From assembly GCA_040830545.1 (NCBI GenBank), contig JBFOMB010000066.1, positions 1 through 25,781 of the forward strand: 25,781 nt of DNA, given 5' to 3'. The position numbers were made by a program, and so were the translations under genes. Origin of the DNA: HXMU1420-2 sp040830545 (GTDB lineage: Bacteria > Pseudomonadota > Alphaproteobacteria > Rhodobacterales > Rhodobacteraceae). This document shows positions 17,771 through 24,157 of the stretch, one piece after another; positions within the stretch are counted from its first letter, which is position 1; each line of letters starts with the position of its first letter. A model generated the notes under the pieces. The model was not told where the DNA came from. It made no database searches and worked only from the letters and a program-made list of their open reading frames with translations.

Positions 17771-18697
17771 ATGTGTGGCATTGTCGGATTGTTCCTGAAA
17801 ACGCCGGAGCTGCAGCCGCAATTGGGTGCGCTGCTGTCCGGGATGCTGGTCACGATGACCGACCGTGGCCCTGACAGCGCGGGGATTGCGATTTACGGTG
17901 GCGCGGAAAGTGGTCGCACGAAGTTGACCATTCAGTCGGACTCCGCAGATTCGGATTTCGATGGGTTGGACGCACGGTTGGACAAGGCCCTGGGCGGAGC
18001 CATCACCATGACCCGCCGTGATACCCATGCGGTTCTGTCGGTTCCGGCCAGCCAGACCACAGCAACCCGGGCTGCGCTGGCACAGATGCATCCGGGTATC
18101 CGCGTAATGAGCACCGGCGACTCAATTGAAATCTACAAGGAGGTCGGTCTGCCCGCTGACGTCGTGCAGCGCTTTGGCATCGACCAGATGACCGGCACCC
18201 ATGGCATCGGCCACACCCGCATGGCCACGGAAAGCGCGGTGACAACGCTTGGCGCGCATCCGTTCAACACCGGCGCGGATCAATGCCTGGTCCACAACGG
18301 GTCACTCTCCAACCACAACGCCCTGCGCCGCAAGCTGCGCCATGCGGGCGTGCACGTCGAAACCGAAAACGATACCGAGGTTGGCGCCGCCTACATGACA
18401 TGGAAAATGCAGGAAGGCGCGACATTGGGCGAGGCGCTGGAATCCGGCATCACTGACCTGGACGGGTTCTATACATTTGCCGTCGGCACACGCGACGGAT
18501 TCGGCGTGTTGCGCGACCCGATTGCCTGCAAACCCGCCGTTCTGGCCGAAACGGATCACTACGTGGCCTTCGGCAGCGAATACCGTGCGCTTGCCGACCT
18601 GCCTGACATTGCAGCGGCCCGCGTTTGGGAACCGGAACCGGCGCAGGTTTATTTCTGGAACCACAACACCCCTGCCCCCGCTGGAAAGGCCGCCTGA
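17771..18697 (+). CDS. Class II glutamine amidotransferase subunit (GlxB/MgsA-like)
   Basis: This is the stand-alone glutaminase domain of a split glutamate-synthase-like enzyme, 308 residues. It starts MCGIVGLF, so removal of Met1 leaves Cys2 as the N-terminal nucleophile. Further Ntn-type motifs are HTRMATES (148-155), HNGSLSNHN (175-183) and ENDTEVG (199-205). Proteins of this type are the A subunit of N-methylglutamate synthase or the GlxB protein of rhizobia. GGAGAA is 6 nt before the ATG. The stop codon overlaps the next start by 1 nt (TGATG), so a complex with the following subunits is expected. Confidence 0.92.
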   Translation: MCGIVGLFLKTPELQPQLGALLSGMLVTMTDRGPDSAGIAIYGGAESGRTKLTIQSDSADSDFDGLDARLDKALGGAITMTRRDTHAVLSVPASQTTATRAALAQMHPGIRVMSTGDSIEIYKEVGLPADVVQRFGIDQMTGTHGIGHTRMATESAVTTLGAHPFNTGADQCLVHNGSLSNHNALRRKLRHAGVHVETENDTEVGAAYMTWKMQEGATLGEALESGITDLDGFYTFAVGTRDGFGVLRDPIACKPAVLAETDHYVAFGSEYRALADLPDIAAARVWEPEPAQVYFWNHNTPAPAGKAA

Positions 18698-19374
18698 TGC
18701 AAAGCTACGATTTGCAGGCTCAGGACCTGCGCGACCTGAACGCCGCCTTGCAGGCACAGGCCGAAGAGACCAATCAAACCGTTTGGGAGGTTGAAAACCC
18801 GCGTGGCAGCCATGCAGTTGCTGTCGGGCTGGATGCTCCGATTGAGGTGAATGTCCGTGGCCCCGTCGGATATTACTGCGCCGGGATGAACCAGCAGGCG
18901 ACCGTGCATGTACATGGGTCCGCTGGGCCGGGTGTGGCGGAAAACATGATGTCGGGCACCGTCGTGATCGAAGGCGACGCCAGCCAATATGCCGGGGCGA
19001 CAGGCCATGGCGGGTTGTTGGTGATCAAGGGCAACGCGTCTTCCCGCTGCGGGATTTCGATGAAAGGAATCGACATCGTTGTGCACGGCAACGTTGGCCA
19101 CATGTCTGCCTTCATGGGGCAGAAGGGCACCTTGGTCGTTTGCGGCGATGCGGGCGATGCATTGGGCGACTCGCTGTACGAGGCGACCCTGTTTGTGCGC
19201 GGCAGTGTGAAATCACTGGGCGCGGATTGCGTGGAAAAGGACATGCGCCCCGAACATCTGGAAGCGCTCGCCGCCCTGCTGACAGCCGCAGAAAGCGACG
19301 CAAAACCCGAAGAGTTCCGCCGTTATGGCTCGGCCCGCGAACTTTATCACTTCAAGCCTGACAACGCCTATTGA
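18697..19374 (+). CDS. GXGXG-domain glutamate synthase-like subunit (GlxC/MgsB-like)
   Basis: The 225-residue product corresponds to the C-terminal beta-helix (GXGXG) domain of the glutamate synthase large subunit, here encoded on its own. Regular glycine-rich turns run from about 50 to 175 (for example GDASQYAGATGHGG, GNASSRCGISMKG, GDAGDALGDSLYE). In glutamate synthase this domain is structural and helps form the ammonia channel between glutaminase and FMN sites. The ATG at 18697 shares its A with the TGA of the amidotransferase gene. It ends 10 bp before the FMN subunit. Corresponds to GlxC or the B subunit of N-methylglutamate synthase. Confidence 0.9.
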   Translation: MQSYDLQAQDLRDLNAALQAQAEETNQTVWEVENPRGSHAVAVGLDAPIEVNVRGPVGYYCAGMNQQATVHVHGSAGPGVAENMMSGTVVIEGDASQYAGATGHGGLLVIKGNASSRCGISMKGIDIVVHGNVGHMSAFMGQKGTLVVCGDAGDALGDSLYEATLFVRGSVKSLGADCVEKDMRPEHLEALAALLTAAESDAKPEEFRRYGSARELYHFKPDNAY

Positions 19375-19384
19375 GGGACCGACT

Positions 19385-20731
19385 ATGAGCGACGACACCT
19401 ATTCCGGCCCCCCGCGCACGCTGCCGATCATGTCGGCAACCTTCACGCCTGAAATCAACGCTGAAATCCGGCGTGCCGCCGCAACCGGCATCTATGACAT
19501 CCGGGGCGGTGGAGCGAAGCGCAAGCTGCCGCATTTCGACGATCTGCTGTTTCTGGGCGCGTCCATGTCGCGTTACCCGCTGGAAGGATACCGCGAACGC
19601 TGCGACACCAACGTGGTTCTGGGCACGCGATACGCAAAAAACCCGATCGAACTGAAAACCCCGATCACCATCGCGGGCATGAGCTTCGGCGCGCTGAGCG
19701 CGAACGCGAAAGAGGCGCTGGGGCGCGGGGCGACCCTTGCGGGCACTTCAACCACCACTGGTGATGGTGGAATGACACCCGAGGAACGCGGGCATTCGGA
19801 AAAGCTGGTCTATCAATACCTGCCTTCCCGCTATGGCATGAACCCGGACGACCTGCGCAAGGCTGATGCGATTGAGGTTGTTGTGGGTCAGGGCGCAAAG
19901 CCCGGCGGCGGCGGCATGCTGCTGGGTCAGAAGATCAGCGACCGGGTTGCCGACATGCGCGACTTGCCCGCGGGGATCGACCAGCGGTCTGCCTGTCGCC
20001 ACCCCGACTGGACCGGGCCGGACGATCTGGAAATCAAGATCCTGGAACTGCGGGAAATCACCGGCTGGCGCGTGCCGATTTATGTAAAAGTCGGCGGCGC
20101 ACGCCCCTTCTTTGATACGGCTCTGGCGGTGAAGGCCGGGGCAGATGTGGTTGTGCTGGACGGGATGCAGGGCGGAACAGCGGCGTCGCAGGATGTGTTC
20201 ATCGAACATGTTGGCCAACCGACGCTGGCCTGCGTCCGGCAGGCGGTTGCCGCGCTGGAAGAACTGGGCGTGCACCGCGAGGTACAGCTGGTCGTTTCAG
20301 GCGGCATTCGCACCGGGGCGGATGTGGCCAAGGCGCTGGCGCTGGGGGCGGATGCCGTGTCCATCGGCACGGCGGCCATGATTGCCATCGGTGACAATGA
20401 CCCGAAATGGGAGGCCGAGTATCAGAAACTCGGCTCTACTGCCGGGGCCTATGACGACTGGCACGAAGGTCAAGACCCCGCAGGCATCACCACGCAAGAC
20501 CCGGAATTGGCCGCGCGGCTGGACCCGGTTGAAGGCGGGCGCAGGTTGGCCAACTACCTGAACGTCATGACGCTGGAGGCCCAGACGCTCACCCGCGCCT
20601 GCGGCAAAAGCCATCTGCTGAACCTCGAACCCGAAGACCTGTGCGCCGTCACGATGGAAGCCGCTGCCATGGCACAAATCCCACTGGCCGGGACGAACTG
20701 GTGGCCGGGCAAACCGGGCGGCGGGTATTGA
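19385..20731 (+). CDS. FMN-binding glutamate synthase-like subunit (GlxD/MgsC-like)
   Basis: The 448-residue product is the FMN TIM-barrel part of a split glutamate-synthase-like enzyme. Visible motifs are AGMSFGALS (97-105), GQGAKPGGGG (168-177) and VVLDGMQGGTAAS (256-268). The cysteine triad expected before the P-x-G-I-T-T segment is missing: residues 337-366 read DNDPKWEAEY...HEGQDPAG, with no cysteine, so a 3Fe-4S cluster of the usual kind cannot form there. The ATG at 19385 has GAGGGA upstream and is favoured over one at 19325 inside the previous gene. Its stop overlaps the DUF3303 start by 1 nt. Confidence 0.9.
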   Translation: MSDDTYSGPPRTLPIMSATFTPEINAEIRRAAATGIYDIRGGGAKRKLPHFDDLLFLGASMSRYPLEGYRERCDTNVVLGTRYAKNPIELKTPITIAGMSFGALSANAKEALGRGATLAGTSTTTGDGGMTPEERGHSEKLVYQYLPSRYGMNPDDLRKADAIEVVVGQGAKPGGGGMLLGQKISDRVADMRDLPAGIDQRSACRHPDWTGPDDLEIKILELREITGWRVPIYVKVGGARPFFDTALAVKAGADVVVLDGMQGGTAASQDVFIEHVGQPTLACVRQAVAALEELGVHREVQLVVSGGIRTGADVAKALALGADAVSIGTAAMIAIGDNDPKWEAEYQKLGSTAGAYDDWHEGQDPAGITTQDPELAARLDPVEGGRRLANYLNVMTLEAQTLTRACGKSHLLNLEPEDLCAVTMEAAAMAQIPLAGTNWWPGKPGGGY

Positions 20732-20991
20732 TGCAGCGCTACATGGTCATTGAACGGTTTCGGCAGGGCAATTCTGCCGCCGTTTATGACCGGTTTCATG
20801 CGCAGGGGCGATTGTTGCCCGAGGGCCTGCACTACATCGACAGCTGGCTCAGCGCCGATGACACGACCTGCTATCAAGTGATGGAAACAAACCACCCCGA
20901 AACCTTTGACATATGGATCGCTCATTGGAACGATCTGGTCGAATTCGAGGTCATAGAACTCAAAGACAAACCGACAGGGAGCACAACGTGA
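20731..20991 (+). CDS. Small DUF3303-like protein
   Basis: This 86-residue protein resembles the DUF3303 family, small cytosolic proteins of unknown function likely to adopt a ferredoxin-like alpha-beta barrel fold. It begins MQRYMVIERFRQG and has the family's typical GLHYIDSWLS and CYQVMETNHPE segments. No signal peptide or metal motif is seen. It is wedged between the FMN subunit and the glutamine synthetase-like gene, overlapping the first by 1 nt (TGATG) and the second by 4 nt (GTGA). Such packing implies fixed stoichiometry and a role in the same pathway, perhaps as an accessory or regulatory subunit; this is inference. Confidence 0.85.
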   Translation: MQRYMVIERFRQGNSAAVYDRFHAQGRLLPEGLHYIDSWLSADDTTCYQVMETNHPETFDIWIAHWNDLVEFEVIELKDKPTGSTT

Positions 20992-22313
20992 CAACTGATC
21001 TGGCCGCCTTTGCCGCGGAAAACGGCGTCAAATACTTCATGATTTCCTTTACCGACCTGTTCGGCGGGCAGCGGGCCAAGCTGGTCCCGGCCGCCGCGAT
21101 TGCGGATATGCAGGAGGAAGGCGCGGGGTTTGCGGGGTTTGCAACGTGGCTCGACATGACCCCGGCACATCCCGATATGCTGGCTGTGCCGGACCCGGAA
21201 AGCGTGATCCAACTGCCATGGAAACCCGAGGTCGCTTGGGTCGCCGCAAACCCGGTGATGGAAGGTGAAGAGGTCGCGCAAGCCCCGCGCAACGTGCTGC
21301 GCCGCCTGATCGCCGAGGCGGGCGAACAGAACCTGCGGATCAAAACGGGGATCGAAGCGGAATACTTTCTGCTGCACCCCGATGGGGACCGGATCAGCGA
21401 CCCGGACGATATTGCGGCCAAGCCCTGTTACGATCAGCAGGCCGTCATGCGCCGCTATGACGTTGTGCGGGAAATCTGCGATTACATGCTGGATTTGGGC
21501 TGGGGTCCCTACCAAAACGACCACGAGGACGCGAATGGCCAGTTCGAAATGAACTGGGAGTTCGACGACTGCCTGCGCACCGCAGACAAACACAGCTTTT
21601 TCAAGTTCATGGTCAAATCGGTGGCGGAAAAGCATGGGCTGCGCGCGACGTTCATGCCGAAACCGATCGAGGGGCTGACGGGCAACGGGTGCCATGCGCA
21701 TATCTCCGTCTGGGACATGGATGGCAAAACCAATGTCTTCGCGACGGAGGAAGGTGGGGACAGTCCAACAGCAGAACTGGGCCTCAGTGATCAGGGTGCG
21801 CATTTCCTGGGTGGCATCGTCAAACACGCCACTGCCATGACGGCGATCACCAATCCAACGGTCAACAGCTACAAGCGGATCAATGCCCCGGTCACCGCAT
21901 CCGGTGCCACGTGGTCACCGAACACTGTCACTTGGTCGGGCAACAATCGCACGCATATGGTGCGTATCCCGGGACCGGGCCGGTTCGAGCTGCGCCTGCC
22001 GGACGGGGCTGTGAACCCATATTTGCTACAGGCCGTGATCATCGCGGCGGGGCTCAGCGGCATGGCATCCAAGGCCGATCCGGGCAAGCGTTGGGACATC
22101 GACATGTATGCTGAAGGTCACAAGGCGCGCGGCGCGGCAAAACTGCCGCTGAACCTGCTGGACGCGCTGCGCATGTTCAACCGGGACAAGGACCTGAAGG
22201 CCGCGCTGGGAGACGAATTCTCCGATGCGTTCTTCAAGCTGAAAATGAATGAATGGCAAGACTACATGCGCCATTTCACTCAGTGGGAGCGTGAGAACAC
22301 GCTGGACATCTGA
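20988..22313 (+). CDS. Type III-like glutamine synthetase / gamma-glutamylmethylamide synthetase (GlnT/GmaS-like)
   Basis: The 441-residue product has the glutamine synthetase catalytic fold. Visible parts are GIEAEYFLL (121-129), HEDANGQFEMNW (179-190), GNGCHAHIS (232-240, His236 and His238) and RIPGPGRFELRLPDGAVNPYL (326-346). The flap motif PG[FY]EAP found after N-x-Y-K-R in ordinary glutamine synthetases is replaced by INAPVTASGATW (298-309), so the flap glutamate is absent. This fits ligation of glutamate to an amine such as methylamine rather than ammonia. No adenylylation site motif is obvious. The GTG at 20988 is chosen because GGGAGC lies about 7 nt upstream and it overlaps the DUF3303 stop (GTGA). 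Two hairpins follow the gene. Confidence 0.9.
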   Translation: MTTDLAAFAAENGVKYFMISFTDLFGGQRAKLVPAAAIADMQEEGAGFAGFATWLDMTPAHPDMLAVPDPESVIQLPWKPEVAWVAANPVMEGEEVAQAPRNVLRRLIAEAGEQNLRIKTGIEAEYFLLHPDGDRISDPDDIAAKPCYDQQAVMRRYDVVREICDYMLDLGWGPYQNDHEDANGQFEMNWEFDDCLRTADKHSFFKFMVKSVAEKHGLRATFMPKPIEGLTGNGCHAHISVWDMDGKTNVFATEEGGDSPTAELGLSDQGAHFLGGIVKHATAMTAITNPTVNSYKRINAPVTASGATWSPNTVTWSGNNRTHMVRIPGPGRFELRLPDGAVNPYLLQAVIIAAGLSGMASKADPGKRWDIDMYAEGHKARGAAKLPLNLLDALRMFNRDKDLKAALGDEFSDAFFKLKMNEWQDYMRHFTQWERENTLDI

Positions 22314-22319
22314 CCCATC

Positions 22320-22349
22320 CTGCCCACCGGGTTTCAACACGGTGGGCAG
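22320..22349 (+). terminator. Hairpin directly after the GlnT-like gene
   Basis: CTGCCCACCG and CGGTGGGCAG pair perfectly over 10 bp around a 10-nt loop, 6 nt after the stop codon. The tail is not T-rich, so it may protect the mRNA end, or act together with the second hairpin at 22353. Confidence 0.6.
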
Positions 22350-22352
22350 AAC

Positions 22353-22398
22353 GACCTCCTCAAATGGAAGGGCGGGGAAAGGAGGTCTTTGATCTTTT
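22353..22398 (+). terminator. Second hairpin with T-rich tail after the GlnT-like gene
   Basis: GACCTCCT (22353-22360) and AGGAGGTC (22380-22387) pair over 8 bp with a 19-nt loop and are followed by TTTGATCTTTT. It probably terminates the Glx/GlnT operon. Confidence 0.6.
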
Positions 22399-22471
22399 CG
22401 CCCGTACTTCAGCACAATGCCTTCAACCGCGAGTACGCAATCAACCAGGTTGAATTTGGCAATCCAATTAT

Positions 22472-22487
22472 ATAACCATTAGGTTAT
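22472..22487. promoter_or_regulatory. Probable ArsR operator overlapping the arsR-type start codon
   Basis: ATAACC-ATTA-GGTTAT is a perfect inverted repeat that ends on the T of the ATG at 22486. TATAAC within it (22471-22476) could be a -10 element, with TTGAAT (22450-22455) as a weak -35 at 15-bp spacing. A repressor bound here would block its own promoter, the usual autoregulation of ArsR proteins. Confidence 0.6.
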
Positions 22488-22845
22488 GAACCTAGTGAAC
22501 CAACCCCCGTCATCACTCGACGCCGTGTTTTCCGCACTTGCGGACCCAACGCGCCGAGCGATTCTGGCCAAGCTGGCCGAAGGTGAGGCGTCGGTGAACG
22601 AACTGGCCGCTCCGTTCCAGATGAGTCAGCCCGCCGTGTCCAAACACCTGAAGGTCCTGGAACGCGCGGGGCTGATCACGCGTAACGTCGACAAGCAACG
22701 CCGCCCGGCACGGCTGGAGGCACGTCCCATGCAGGACGCCGTGCGCTGGCTGGAGGAGTTCCGGCAGTTCTGGACAGGCAGTTTCGATCAACTCGACACC
22801 TTACTGGACGAATTGCAAGCCAAGGAAAGGACATCTGATGACTGA
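22486..22845 (+). CDS. ArsR-family transcriptional regulator
   Basis: The 119-residue product is a winged-helix ArsR/SmtB-type regulator. The N-terminal part FSALADPTRRAILAKLAEGE (15-34) and the recognition helix region MSQPAVSKHLKVLERAGLITR (46-66) are typical. It has no cysteine, so it does not use the metal-thiolate sensors of ArsR or CadC. Members paired with AHSA1/SRPBCC proteins are common and act as autorepressors with unknown ligands. It overlaps the SRPBCC gene by 8 nt. No Shine-Dalgarno sequence precedes the ATG at 22486, and the probable -10 element ends about 10 nt before it, so the mRNA may be leaderless; a GTG at 22495 is an alternative start. Confidence 0.92.
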   Translation: MNLVNQPPSSLDAVFSALADPTRRAILAKLAEGEASVNELAAPFQMSQPAVSKHLKVLERAGLITRNVDKQRRPARLEARPMQDAVRWLEEFRQFWTGSFDQLDTLLDELQAKERTSDD

Positions 22846-23335
22846 CCTGCCAATCTATGTATTGGACCGTGAATTCAACGCCCCGCGCGATCTGGTCTGG
22901 CGGACATGGACAGAGGCTGAGTTTCTATCCCATTGGTACGGACCCGGGGTGACAACGATCATTCACAAGCTGGACGTGCGGGCGGGTGGCGTATGGCTGA
23001 ACGAGATGAAGATGGGCGACCGGTCGGCTTACGAACGCATGGACTATACGCAGGTTGATCCTAAGACGCGGTTGGAATGGCACCACTCGGTCACGGATGC
23101 CGATTGGAACCCGGCCGCAAACCCGATGATGCCGGATTGGCCGCGCGTTTTGTTGACAGTGGTGACCTTTACCGACCTCGCCGACGGTCGAACCGCCGTA
23201 CGCCTGACATGGACACCCCATGAAGCGAACGATGCTGAAATCGCCTGTTTCACTGGCGCAATGGCCGGGCTGGATCAGGGTTGGGGCAAAGGCATGCAGG
23301 TTCTGGAAGACCTGTTGGAAACCTTGAAGGCCTGA
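22838..23335 (+). CDS. AHSA1/SRPBCC-domain protein
   Basis: The 165-residue product belongs to the START-like SRPBCC superfamily, AHSA1 group, which binds hydrophobic ligands in a deep pocket. Typical features are the opening REFNAPRDLVWRTWTEAEFLSHWYGP (11-36), the middle strand segment VRAGGVWLNEMKM, and a final long helix GLDQGWGKGMQVLEDLLETLK. The true function of such ArsR-linked proteins is unknown. The ATG at 22838 has AAGGAAAGGA upstream and starts 8 nt inside the ArsR gene, so the pair is translated together and is probably controlled by the operator at 22472. Confidence 0.9.
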   Translation: MTDLPIYVLDREFNAPRDLVWRTWTEAEFLSHWYGPGVTTIIHKLDVRAGGVWLNEMKMGDRSAYERMDYTQVDPKTRLEWHHSVTDADWNPAANPMMPDWPRVLLTVVTFTDLADGRTAVRLTWTPHEANDAEIACFTGAMAGLDQGWGKGMQVLEDLLETLKA

Positions 23336-23892
23336 GGCTGCTCGACTGCCTCCCTAATAGACCGAATCGTGGCAAATACCTGCTCAATTCTGTGAAAATC
23401 ACCCGTTTGGGTGACGCATTCTGGGCTGTTCCCCTATGCTTCGATGACTGGAGCAGGTGTTTTTTGGCGCGAAAAATGATCGCTTTCTGCCGGTGGTCGG
23501 CGAAGGTCCAGGCGAAGGCATGTATACAATTGCATACCAAGCGCAACCCATGGTCCAAACTTCAAGCTCTAAAGCCCCGGAAACACATGCTTTCTTCAGG
23601 ATTGGAAAGAAATTTTCAGCTATTCAAACAAATCACATGGAAAAATTTACAAAATTTTTCCGCGAAATTCAGTGTCTACCCACTTTTCCTGTAATCTGTG
23701 TATTTTCTGATCAACAGCTTCTAAGCGACCCTGCCAACGGGTCAACCTTACCGGGCTGGTGGAGGAGACAATTGATGACAGGCAATCGTAACGCGAAGCC
23801 TGGGCATTAGCTCCTGAAACGATGGTGACGCAGATGCCTGACATCGGTCTGGCAGCACAAGACGTACAAAAACTACAAATGGAGGAAGCACA
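23336..23892. other. Long intergenic region before the symporter genes
   Basis: No full-size gene is supported in this 557-bp gap. A perfect hairpin TCACCC-GTTT-GGGTGA is at 23399-23414; read on the minus strand it is followed by TTTTC, on the plus strand it has no T-tract. The stretch 23580-23720 is AT-rich and could hold the symporter promoter. Near the end a strong ribosome binding site leads into an 11-codon ORF (23775-23810), and a 24-codon ORF without such a site (23822-23896) overlaps the DUF4212 start. Confidence 0.6.
23775..23810 (+). CDS. Possible 11-residue leader peptide upstream of the symporter genes
   Basis: An ATG at 23775 follows GGAGGAG (23761-23767) with an ideal 7-nt gap and opens an 11-residue frame, MTGNRNAKPGH, ending in TAG at 23810. 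Directly after the stop, CTCCT (23811-23815) is complementary to AGGAG in that ribosome binding site. The composition shows no run of one amino acid, so it does not look like a classic attenuator peptide. Expression is unproven. Confidence 0.25.
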   Translation: MTGNRNAKPGH

Positions 23893-24153
23893 ATGAGTGC
23901 AGACAGAGACCCAAGCGCATATTGGCAAGCCAATGTGCGCCTCATCCTGATCAGCCTTGTCATATGGGCGCTGGTCTCATTCGGGTTCGGGATCATCCTG
24001 CGCCCTGCCCTGTCCGGGATCGCCGTCGGCGGCACCGACCTGGGCTTCTGGTTCGCCCAGCAAGGATCGATCATCGTCTTCTTGATCCTGATCTTTTTCT
24101 ACGCCTGGCGGATGAACCGACTCGACCGTGAATACGGCGTGGAAGAGGAATAA
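23893..24153 (+). CDS. DUF4212 protein, small subunit of sodium/substrate symporter
   Basis: This 86-residue membrane protein has two hydrophobic helices (about 16-38 and 51-71) and a charged C-terminus. It fits the DUF4212 family, the small partner that always precedes the large VC_2705-type sodium/solute symporter. GGAGGAAG is about 6 nt before the ATG at 23893. It ends 4 bp before the large subunit, so the pair forms an operon like the acetate-permease yjcH-actP pair. Confidence 0.93.
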   Translation: MSADRDPSAYWQANVRLILISLVIWALVSFGFGIILRPALSGIAVGGTDLGFWFAQQGSIIVFLILIFFYAWRMNRLDREYGVEEE

Positions 24154-24157
24154 TTCC

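Noticed and set aside
20922..21827. 301-codon open frame on the minus strand
   Set aside because: Antisense to the GlnT-like gene, with a composition typical of shadow frames.
23822..23896. 24-codon ORF overlapping the DUF4212 start by ATGA
   Set aside because: No ribosome binding site precedes its ATG, and the overlap alone is weak evidence; kept only as a remark in the intergenic entry.
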